Of a DNA stretch of 64,000 bases, positions 55,526 through 62,023 are shown piece by piece (positions within the stretch are counted from its first letter, which is position 1; the number at the start of each line of letters is the position of its first letter). A program made the position numbers and the translations under genes. This stretch comes from Flagellimonas sp. CMM7. Its GTDB lineage: Bacteria > Bacteroidota > Bacteroidia > Flavobacteriales > Flavobacteriaceae. Location of the stretch: NCBI RefSeq assembly GCF_021390195.1, contig NZ_CP090003.1, positions 2,811,501 to 2,875,500 of the forward strand, read 5' to 3'. The notes under the pieces were generated by a model. The model was given only the letters and a program-made list of their open reading frames with translations. It was not told the origin of the DNA and did no database searches.

Positions 55526-56499
55526 TACCGATTGATCCAGATTCATTTAAAATCAAAGTTGCCTTAAAGGTTCACTTAGATAATCTAACTCCAATATTGT
55601 TTGGAAAAGTACATGCCCTTGAAGCCGGACAGCTGAAAGAGTTCCTAACAGACCAACGAATTATTGATATTCTTACAGATGAACCGAGCCATTTGGAAAC
55701 CCATCATAATCAATTACTTGAATTCCTAAATAATTACTCAAGAGCCGAGTGGGAAACTTTCTTTAATTATAAAAGAATTGTAAAAAGAAATAGAACAGAT
55801 GAGCAAGAAGAATTGATTACAAAATACCAGGAACTGGCAAGTAAAATTGAAACCATATTTAAATATAAGGGTGGTTTTGAGAGAAAAACAAGTCCGTATT
55901 CAACCTATGACTTAGCAGAAAACTTAGATTTCCAAACATGCGTATATTGCAACCGTATATATACAAAAACTGTTAGAAATCCATCCAAGATAACCAGACC
56001 TGAATTTGATCATTGGTTCCCAAAAGGGACTTACCCATTACTTGCATTATCATTCTATAACCTTATCCCTTCTTGCCACGTTTGCAATAGTAGTGTGAAA
56101 GGTTCAACTGTAATGAATTTAAACAATTATATACACCCTTATGTCGATAAAAGTATTAACATGAGTTTTAGTTATCGCCTCAAAAAATATAGTAAATATG
56201 AATTTCAAATAATTCGCCCCTTAAATTCAAAAGAGGATAACACTATCAAGGCTTTTAAGCTGGAGGAAATCTATCTGGCTCATGAAGATGAAATTAAAGA
56301 TCTATTGAAAATAAAAAAACTCTATTCAATAGACTACATTATCAAACTAAAAAAACTGATAAATCAAGTTGATAAAAATACTTCAACCAAAGAAATTTAC
56401 AGACTAGCGTTTGGTACGCATATCAATGAATCAGATTTTCATAAGCGCCCTTTAAGTAAAATGAAAAAAGATATTCTAAAAGAATTAAATATAATTTAA
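55522..56499 (+). CDS. HNH endonuclease, Septu PtuB-like
   Basis: This 325-residue nuclease is probably activated by the ATPase with which it overlaps by four bases (ATGA). The zinc pair C-V-Y-C lies near 140-143 and C-H-V-C near 185-188. Between them is the catalytic D-H-W-F-P-K-G near 162-168 and the H-N-H-like N-L-I-P-S-C. PtuB-type proteins of this family are predicted to cut nucleic acids of invading phage. It is longer than many PtuB proteins, with helical N- and C-terminal extensions. Confidence 0.8.
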   Translation: MIPIDPDSFKIKVALKVHLDNLTPILFGKVHALEAGQLKEFLTDQRIIDILTDEPSHLETHHNQLLEFLNNYSRAEWETFFNYKRIVKRNRTDEQEELITKYQELASKIETIFKYKGGFERKTSPYSTYDLAENLDFQTCVYCNRIYTKTVRNPSKITRPEFDHWFPKGTYPLLALSFYNLIPSCHVCNSSVKGSTVMNLNNYIHPYVDKSINMSFSYRLKKYSKYEFQIIRPLNSKEDNTIKAFKLEEIYLAHEDEIKDLLKIKKLYSIDYIIKLKKLINQVDKNTSTKEIYRLAFGTHINESDFHKRPLSKMKKDILKELNII

Positions 56500-56655
56500 T
56501 GCCCCTTTAACCAGAGAAAATCAAAAGAGAAACCTTATCAAGGCTCTTGTAGAAATTGACAATAGTAAATACGACCAGACCTTAAAGTATAAAGACTAGA
56601 ACCTAATTTAGAAATAACAATAGATACGGCCCTTAGCAGAGACATTGTTTTAGAG

Positions 56656-56686
56656 GCTCACCGAATAGGTAACTTTTATGTAAATA
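56656..56686 (+). repeat. Imperfect direct repeat, right copy
   Basis: This is the partner of the unit at 46285-46315 (26 of 31 positions, with the 15-base core GCTCACCGAATAGGT identical). It lies between the HNH gene and the convergent EEP nuclease gene, only nine bases from the latter's stop. Confidence 0.7.
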
Positions 56687-56694
56687 GCTGATGA

Positions 56695-57657
56695 TTACAA
56701 CCTAAATTCTGCCCAAAGGGGAAAATGATCGGAGATCATAAAAGACATGCGTACTTTGGTAAGGTCTCTATTGGTGAGAACCTTTCCCATGAAATTGAAA
56801 TTACCTCCGTTTACAAATTCCAAGGATAATTTGGGGGCGTTGTTATCCCCATTGAACCAAGCTATTTGGTCGTAGAACTTGGTTTCATCAAAAATGGACC
56901 TGGTTACTTCTTCATTCTGTAACTCAGGAGGTACATGCAGCCCGGTAGATATAAAAGTTTGATTTAGCAAATCTCCTCTTTTGTCGATATTGAAGTCACC
57001 CAGAGCAATCAAATTATGGTCAAACGCATTGATGTCGGTCGCCCAGCTTGAGAGCCATTCGGCTATGCCTCTTAGTTCATCAATTCTATCATTGCTACTA
57101 TCCCCAAATAATATATGTAAAGTGACTAAAATGAAAGTACGATTGTTTGCCCTAAAACTTACTGCATATGGAGATCTAACAAATTGTCTTTCCAAAGAGA
57201 TTTGGTCTACTTTATCTTTCCATTCGTTGGGAACAACCAATTCCGCAGCAAGGCCTGACAAATTCACTCTCCTGGTATCAAACAAATATGCCATACGTTC
57301 ATCATTGCCCTCATCACCTCTATTGACATCCGTCAATATCATCGACCAATCATCACCCAAAAGTTTTAATGAATCTCTCAGTGCGCGTATGTTCGCCTTT
57401 ACTTCCTGAATTGCAATAACATCAAATCGCTTAATGATTTCAACTATGCACAAAATCGAATGTAGGTCTCTTTTTGGACTATCATTATCTCCACTTTCCC
57501 ATTTTCTTGTAAGATTGCCAAAAGCCCTAATGTTCCACGTAGCAATTAACAAATTGTGATCAAATTCTTTGAAAGGGATTTTTTCATCCAAATCCTTTTT
57601 CAATAGAGTTAACTCCTCTTGGACTTCAATTGGTGGCGTATCAAATACAGTCGGCAT
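56695..57657 (-). CDS. Endonuclease/exonuclease/phosphatase (EEP) family protein
   Basis: The 320-residue protein has the DNase I-like EEP fold. W-N-I-R lies near 41-44 (Asn42), the metal glutamate in I-Q-E-V near 84-86, G-D-F-N-I-D near 218-223 and S-D-H-F-P-L-W-A near 307-314 with the catalytic histidine. It has no signal peptide. It is the only minus-strand gene between the defence pair and the mobilization module apart from the IS transposase. Its substrate may be DNA, RNA or a phosphoester. A defence or competitor-directed role is possible but unproven. Confidence 0.82.
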   Translation of the reverse strand: MPTVFDTPPIEVQEELTLLKKDLDEKIPFKEFDHNLLIATWNIRAFGNLTRKWESGDNDSPKRDLHSILCIVEIIKRFDVIAIQEVKANIRALRDSLKLLGDDWSMILTDVNRGDEGNDERMAYLFDTRRVNLSGLAAELVVPNEWKDKVDQISLERQFVRSPYAVSFRANNRTFILVTLHILFGDSSNDRIDELRGIAEWLSSWATDINAFDHNLIALGDFNIDKRGDLLNQTFISTGLHVPPELQNEEVTRSIFDETKFYDQIAWFNGDNNAPKLSLEFVNGGNFNFMGKVLTNRDLTKVRMSFMISDHFPLWAEFRL

Positions 57658-58055
57658 CTTATAAAGTTACTTATTTTTCTTATAGATTTTAACAGGGTGT
57701 TCTGAGTATTACACTTAGCCCCACTCCCTTCCATTTTAAGCTTCCCATAGTTTTTTATTTCACTTACCGAGCCCTCGCCATCACACTTTTTTAGACAGCA
57801 AAACACCAACATTCAGAAGTTGACCAGACAGCATAAAGCCAGTCGCATACTCCTTTTTTATAAGTCTTAGCTCAATTCTGAATATTGAAAAGGTGTGGCA
57901 TCAAAAAAAGGTAACAACGAAGGCTCTATGGGAAGTAAATCAAAATATCAGACTATGAAATCATCTCAAAATATCCAAAAAGGGAGTGGGACTAAGAAAA
58001 TCAAAAAGGAAAACACTCTGGATATAATAAGTAAATCAATTTTAAATCTATAATT
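57658..58055. other. Divergent intergenic region between EEP nuclease and ssb
   Basis: In these 398 bases I see no convincing gene. A 67-codon minus-strand frame at 57609-57812 overlaps the nuclease start and lacks any family match. On the minus strand TAACTTTA lies 10-15 bases before the nuclease start and loosely resembles the TAnnTTTG box. Confidence 0.4.
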
Positions 58056-58391
58056 ATGAGTACTATCAAAAACTATGTACAGTTAATCGGAAATGTTGGT
58101 ATTGAGCCAACTATCACAAACCTTGAAAGCGGAAAAAAAGTAGCCCGATTATCCTTGGCGACCAATGAGAATTATAAAAATAGTAATGGAGAAAAACAGA
58201 CCGACACCAATTGGCACACGGTTGTAGCCTGGGGAAAAGTTGCAGAAATCATTGAAAAATATGTAACCAAGAGCAAAGAGATTGGTGTTTCCGGAAAACT
58301 CAAAACACGTTCCTATGAAACCCAAGATGGAAACCAAAGCTATGTTACCGAAGTAGAAGCCAATGAAATTCTCCTATTGGGAAGCAAGTAA
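58056..58391 (+). CDS. ssb: Single-stranded DNA-binding protein without acidic tail
   Basis: This 111-residue OB-fold protein protects single-stranded DNA during transfer or repair. Family segments are V-Q-L-I-G-N-V-G near 8-15, A-R-L-S-L-A-T-N-E near 30-38, W-H-T-V-V-A-W-G near 53-60 and K-L-K-T-R-S-Y near 82-88. It ends at L-L-G-S-K and lacks the Gly/Pro-rich linker and the terminal D-D-x-I-P-F of chromosomal SSB. Such short SSBs are typical of mobile elements. A terminator follows at once. Confidence 0.9.
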   Translation: MSTIKNYVQLIGNVGIEPTITNLESGKKVARLSLATNENYKNSNGEKQTDTNWHTVVAWGKVAEIIEKYVTKSKEIGVSGKLKTRSYETQDGNQSYVTEVEANEILLLGSK

Positions 58392-58402
58392 CATCCAAAA
58401 AT

Positions 58403-58440
58403 AAAGAGGGTGATACCGTGGAAAGTCGCACCCTCTTTTT
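58403..58440 (+). terminator. Intrinsic terminator after ssb
   Basis: A 10-base-pair stem, AAAGAGGGTG (58403-58412) against CACCCTCTTT (58429-58438), with a 16-base loop is followed by a T-run. It lies between ssb and radC and may also attenuate radC expression. Confidence 0.8.
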
Positions 58441-58466
58441 CATTATCAATCTTAAACAGAAAAACA

Positions 58467-58916
58467 ATGAAGGGTAAAGTTAACGAAATAAGCATCAGTT
58501 ATAAAGAACGAATCAAGTTATTCCATTCACCAAATATCAAGAGCTCAATGGATGCTGCAGAAGTACTGTACGAGCATTGGGATAAAAACAATATTGAATT
58601 ACAGGAAAGTTTCAAAGTATTGTTATTGAACAACTCCAATAAGGTCAAAGGAATTTATGAACTGTCCAAAGGAGGAATCACGGGAACATTAGTGGATATG
58701 CGAATCTTGTTCGCTACGGTTTTGAAATCTTTATCGGTGGCTATCATTCTGGCGCATAATCACCCTTCAGGAAAATTACAAGCAAGCAATTCAGATATTG
58801 AGCTTACCAAAAAAATAAAAAATGCCGCAGACTTATTCGATATAAAAGTTTTAGACCATTTAATCATAACACCAGACGGAAACTACTATAGCTTTTCAGA
58901 TAATGATATTATTTGA
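58467..58916 (+). CDS. Short RadC-like JAB-domain protein
   Basis: This protein of about 149 residues contains only the C-terminal JAB1/MPN-like domain of RadC. The JAMM metal motif is A-H-N-H-P-S-G-x7-S-x-x-D with His97, His99 and Asp110. The helix-hairpin-helix N-terminal half of chromosomal RadC (usually over 220 residues) is missing. Short RadC proteins like this travel on mobile elements, often as anti-restriction-like functions. I start at 58467. The upstream in-frame codons run through the terminator. Confidence 0.85.
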   Translation: MKGKVNEISISYKERIKLFHSPNIKSSMDAAEVLYEHWDKNNIELQESFKVLLLNNSNKVKGIYELSKGGITGTLVDMRILFATVLKSLSVAIILAHNHPSGKLQASNSDIELTKKIKNAADLFDIKVLDHLIITPDGNYYSFSDNDII

Positions 58917-58941
58917 GGTTAATTGATACGAATTACCTATG

Positions 58942-58987
58942 GTCGGGTTTCGCTAAATTTCTTAGATTTAAGAGGTCGGAACCCGAC
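58942..58987 (+). terminator. Hairpin downstream of the RadC-like gene
   Basis: GTCGGGTT (58942-58949) pairs with AACCCGAC (58980-58987) around an internal TAAAT/ATTTA stem, followed by AATTTTTATG. It lies 25 bases after the radC stop and is probably a terminator, though the loop is large. Confidence 0.5.
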
Positions 58988-59096
58988 AATTTTTATGTGT
59001 GATTATCCTATCTTGATTTGACTTTCCTGATAATCATATTCATCAAAAATCACAACTAAAAGCAACTGACTTTTTAGTCAGATTGTTTGGAATTTT

Positions 59097-59113
59097 GTTC
59101 GCTTAGGGCGAAC
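59097..59113. repeat. Small hairpin beside the IS110 transposase 3' end
   Basis: GTTCGC (59097-59102) pairs perfectly with GCGAAC (59108-59113). A second stem, CTGAC (59066-59070) against GTCAG (59077-59081), lies just before. Both are within 90 bases of the transposase stop and could be part of the insertion-sequence right end. Confidence 0.4.
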
Positions 59114-59155
59114 GAAATGATTTCCATGTTAAAACCAAGGAAAAAATAAAAAATG

Positions 59156-60151
59156 TCAACTAATAGTTTTTACATAAGGTTTTTGTCTTTTGACCACGGC
59201 ACAGATTCGATGAACGAGTTTGTTCCTGACGTTGTTGACGATGAGCATTTTGTTTTTCCCTTCTTCGACTTTTCGCAAAAAGTAGGTTCTGATGTCAGGG
59301 TCATGATTAATCGCAGCCAGGGCGGACATATGCAGGTGTTTTTTAAGCGTCCTGTTTGCCATAGGATGGACTCTGGACTTCCGGTGTATAGATTCTCCAG
59401 AGGTATATTCAAAAGGCACTACACCGCTATAACAGGCAAGTTGTTTAGGATTGTCATATCGGGTAAAGAAGTTGGTAAATATGGTAAAGTGAAGTGCAGT
59501 GATTTGTCCGATTCCAGTAACGGAAGTCACCAATCCAACGGTCTTATTGAGCTTATCATCAGAAAGCACCAGTTTTTTAATTTCAGCTTCAATACGGTTA
59601 ATTTCGTCATTAAGGTTTTTGTTAATTTTTTTAAGGTTGCGTTTGGCAAGCTTTCCAAGCTCAGGAGAGAACAGTTCCAGTTCATTGGGGTACTTGTTCA
59701 CGTCCGCTCTGGTATTGACGAGCTTTCTTCTGATCTTGAGCAATATCTTCACCTTTTCGAGTATTTCCGGCATTGGCCTGTAAAGCTCAAGCTCTTTATG
59801 GTTTTTAGAGGCGTATATGGCGATACGTTTGGCATCTACCCTATCGCTCTTACCTCTGACAACACCTATGCTCTTGGTAATCTGTATGGGCATTTCCACA
59901 CAAAAGCTGGCTTGTTTTTCGACAAGTTTGGTAATAAGGATTTTTCCATAGACACCCGTATGTTCCATGCATATAAGCGTGTTGGACAGAGGAATCTTTT
60001 GGTTTTTAAGAAGTCTGATAAAGGCATTGGCACCTTTTCTGGTGTTTTCGAATACATACGAGGTAGTCCTGTCATTATCAATGATGGCCACGTCGAAGAA
60101 CCTTTTCGACAGGTCGATACCGATAAAGAATTTAAAGTCTTGTTTGTTCAT
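59156..60151 (-). CDS. IS110-family transposase
   Basis: This 331-residue DEDD transposase has an N-terminal RuvC-like domain with Asp13 (G-I-D-L-S), Glu63 (M-E-H-T-G), Asp103 and Asp106 (S-D-R-V-D). The C-terminal Tnp_20 domain starts near 205 (V-T-G-I-G) and includes the S-G-x-x-P and S-R-V-H-P-M-A-N-R-T-L-K-K segments. The size and domains match the IS110 group, which uses a bridge RNA from its non-coding end to choose target and donor. It interrupts the order between radC and the mobilization genes. Confidence 0.93.
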   Translation of the reverse strand: MNKQDFKFFIGIDLSKRFFDVAIIDNDRTTSYVFENTRKGANAFIRLLKNQKIPLSNTLICMEHTGVYGKILITKLVEKQASFCVEMPIQITKSIGVVRGKSDRVDAKRIAIYASKNHKELELYRPMPEILEKVKILLKIRRKLVNTRADVNKYPNELELFSPELGKLAKRNLKKINKNLNDEINRIEAEIKKLVLSDDKLNKTVGLVTSVTGIGQITALHFTIFTNFFTRYDNPKQLACYSGVVPFEYTSGESIHRKSRVHPMANRTLKKHLHMSALAAINHDPDIRTYFLRKVEEGKNKMLIVNNVRNKLVHRICAVVKRQKPYVKTIS

Positions 60152-60370
60152 AATGAATAAGTTTTAAGATAGCATGGCCAGTACCCAGATACTCATCGAA
60201 CCCCTGATAATAGGCCTATAAGCCTGAATTTCCATCTGATGCCTGTCCGGAGTAAACCAATAAGGGCTTTTATCAAATAAAGTATAAGTCTTGAAACTTT
60301 GAAAAGCGTATAATTCGCCCTAATCAGTTTGGCCACAGCCAATAATTATTGAGAGTTTTCCCCCGATAGA
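60152..60370 (-). ncRNA. Candidate bridge RNA region of the IS110 element
   Basis: This non-coding stretch lies upstream of the transposase start, where IS110-group elements encode their bridge RNA. It contains several short stems, including TTGGC/GCCAA with a four-base loop (60329-60342) and a stem around AGGCCTATAAGCCT (60212-60225). It has no open reading frame. The assignment rests on position and structure only. Confidence 0.35.
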
Positions 60371-60443
60371 AAGTTACTTATTACAAGAACCAACTATCAT
60401 AAAAAAATCTCTATATCAGCGTGATTGTAAAACTAAGGGGGAA

Positions 60444-60491
60444 AAGCAAGAGGGTAACACGCTGCGCGATGTTTCAACAAGCCTCTTGTTT
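60444..60491. other. Candidate origin of transfer
   Basis: AAGCAAGAGG (60444-60453) and CCTCTTGTTT (60482-60491) form an imperfect inverted repeat with GC-rich TAACACGCTGCGCGATG between them. It lies about 130 bases before the mobilization operon, where oriT of such elements often lies. There is no known nick sequence I can name. Confidence 0.35.
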
Positions 60492-60522
60492 TTAACCAAC
60501 TGTTTTTCAGTTGATTAAAAAG

Positions 60523-60546
60523 TAAATTTCATCAAAATGAAATTTA
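60523..60546. repeat. Perfect 10-base inverted repeat
   Basis: TAAATTTCAT (60523-60532) and ATGAAATTTA (60537-60546) are perfect inverted copies separated by four bases. It looks like an operator or a protein-binding palindrome in front of the mobilization genes. Confidence 0.6.
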
Positions 60547-60555
60547 AAGTATTGG

Positions 60556-60612
60556 TTTTTAGAGTAAAAAGGCGTTCGGCTTAGTAAAACCAATGAATTT
60601 TTAGAGTAAAAA
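60556..60612 (+). repeat. Direct repeat pair overlapping the mobilization gene start
   Basis: TTTTTAGAGTAAAAA occurs at 60556-60570 and again at 60598-60612. The second copy includes the first base of the start codon at 60612. Spacing is 42 bases, about four helical turns, as expected for a dimeric regulator that represses its own operon. Confidence 0.65.
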
Positions 60613-60989
60613 TGGATAACGGATACGAAAAAGAACAATTTACAACTATCAGTTTTAAAAGCTCGATAGCAAAAAAGTTTCGGGCTTTTAGCAAGAAAAT
60701 GGGAGCATCTAATTCCATGACCTTATTGATGATGTTGGACTTTTTTGAAACCAATAATGTTTCCCCGAAAGAGTCTATAGGTCCTACTGTCCATACGCTT
60801 GAAAATCTCATTAAAAAACGAGTTAGTGCTGTCATCGCTATTCTAAGAGATATGGAAAAAAATCAGACCCGACCCACTGTTGCCATGATGCAATCTCTTT
60901 TTGAAGAAGCAGAACCGAAAAACAAACCACCATTGGTCGAAAAGAAAGTGCTATTTCAGGAAAAGAAAAACAACGATAGCAAATTATAG
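60612..60989 (+). CDS. BfmA/BtgA-like mobilization protein
   Basis: This 125-residue accessory DNA-binding protein is of the kind found before relaxase genes in Bacteroidota mobilizable elements. The N-terminal F-T-T-I-S-F-K-S-S-I-A-K-K-F-R-A-F-S-K-K segment fits a ribbon-helix-helix-like unit (about 9-45). The rest is helical. It probably binds the origin of transfer and may autoregulate through the repeat that overlaps its start. The relaxase-like gene follows after five bases. Confidence 0.75.
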   Translation: MDNGYEKEQFTTISFKSSIAKKFRAFSKKMGASNSMTLLMMLDFFETNNVSPKESIGPTVHTLENLIKKRVSAVIAILRDMEKNQTRPTVAMMQSLFEEAEPKNKPPLVEKKVLFQEKKNNDSKL

Positions 60990-60994
60990 GCACC

Positions 60995-62023
60995 ATGTAT
61001 ATAACAATAACACCACAAAAGTTAGGAGGCTCATATTCCCAAAGTGTATCTGATTATGTAGACTATTTGGAAAAAGAAAATCAGGGTCTGGAACAACAGG
61101 ATAAGGAACACTTTTTTAATCAATATGGAGATGAGATAAATGTCAAAGAAGTAGTCAAAGAGATTGATGGGAACACAGCAAAACTGAAAAAGACCGAACC
61201 CAAATTTTATTCCATTACCATAAGTCCAAGTAGATATGAATTGAAACAATTACAGAACAGTAGTAAAGATTTAAAAGCGTATACCCGTCAAGTAATGAAA
61301 GATTATGTGGCATCGTTTAATAGAGAAATCAATGGTAGATCCATTACTATTGATGATGTTAAATACTATGCTAAGATTGAGCATCAACGTAAATTCAAGG
61401 GAACCGATTTTCAAGTCAAGGAAAACCAGCTCTACGCCACTAAAATCCTTCAGTTAAAACAGGATATCCGAAGAATTGAAAATGGCAAAATGGAAGGCAA
61501 CATTTCAAAATTGAAACAAAAAATCAATCAACTTGAAAAAGAAGCACCACACCAACAAAACGGAAAGCGAATTGTTCAGGGAATGCAAAAAGAGGGGAAT
61601 CAAAGTCATATCCATATCATTGTAAGTCGAAAAGATGCTTCCAATTCAGTAAGTCTGTCCCCAGGAAGTAAATACAAAGCTTCAGAAGTCGTAATGAACG
61701 GAAAGAACATAAAACGCGGCTTTGACAGGGATTCATTTTTCGCCAATGCTGAAAAGACATTTGATAGACAATTCGGTTATAAAAGAAACTATGCAGAAAC
61801 CTATCAGGCCAAAAAGGATTTTATCAAAAATCCCAAACTCTATTTTTCGGTATTGATGGGATTGCCCACGACTGAAAAGGCAGCAGCTTTCAAAATTTTA
61901 GGTAAATCGGGAGTGCCGATGATGAACATTCCAACCAATAAGGCGCAATTGGCAATCAAAGCATTTAAACGACTTAAAAAGGGTGTAGGTATTGCCATTA
62001 AATCAAGTTCCATAGGTATATGA
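60995..62023 (+). CDS. DUF5712 relaxase-like mobilization protein
   Basis: The 342-residue protein belongs to a family seen beside BfmA and TraG-type genes in flavobacterial mobile elements. An N-terminal Y-I-T-I-T-P-Q-K-L-G-G-S-Y starts it. S-I-T-I-S-P-S near 73-79 and S-H-I-H-I-I-V-S-R near 204-212 (His205, His207) form the histidine motif expected of a relaxase. A Tyr for nicking cannot be chosen by eye. It overlaps the coupling-protein gene by four bases. Confidence 0.75.
   Translation: MYITITPQKLGGSYSQSVSDYVDYLEKENQGLEQQDKEHFFNQYGDEINVKEVVKEIDGNTAKLKKTEPKFYSITISPSRYELKQLQNSSKDLKAYTRQVMKDYVASFNREINGRSITIDDVKYYAKIEHQRKFKGTDFQVKENQLYATKILQLKQDIRRIENGKMEGNISKLKQKINQLEKEAPHQQNGKRIVQGMQKEGNQSHIHIIVSRKDASNSVSLSPGSKYKASEVVMNGKNIKRGFDRDSFFANAEKTFDRQFGYKRNYAETYQAKKDFIKNPKLYFSVLMGLPTTEKAAAFKILGKSGVPMMNIPTNKAQLAIKAFKRLKKGVGIAIKSSSIGI

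Larger units (their letters stand above)
59156..60370 (-). mobile_element. IS110-family insertion sequence (ends not resolved)
   Basis: The transposase gene and its upstream non-coding stretch are included. IS110 elements do not have terminal inverted repeats and often leave no long target duplication, so the edges cannot be fixed by eye. The 9-base CCTGATAAT occurs on both sides of the gene (59026-59034 and 60203-60211), but that would leave too little room for a typical bridge RNA. Confidence 0.4.
60152..60611. other. Non-coding region between IS110 and the mobilization genes
   Basis: The left half is the IS110 upstream region. The right half (60421-60611) is packed with structure: an imperfect inverted repeat (60444-60453 with 60482-60491), a CAACTG/CAGTTG hairpin (about 60498-60514), a perfect 10-base inverted repeat (60523-60532 with 60537-60546), and a 15-base direct repeat. 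It is a good candidate for an origin of transfer plus a promoter with operators. Confidence 0.5.

Noticed and set aside
57609..57812. 67-codon minus-strand frame
   Set aside because: Overlaps the start of the EEP nuclease and shows no family pattern.
59153..60160. 335-codon open frame on the plus strand
   Set aside because: It is the antisense of the IS110 transposase and has no domain of its own.
59026..60211. CCTGATAAT pair as ends of the IS110 element
   Set aside because: Nine bases can recur by chance, and the right copy would leave only 60 bases upstream of the transposase, too few for the expected non-coding end.
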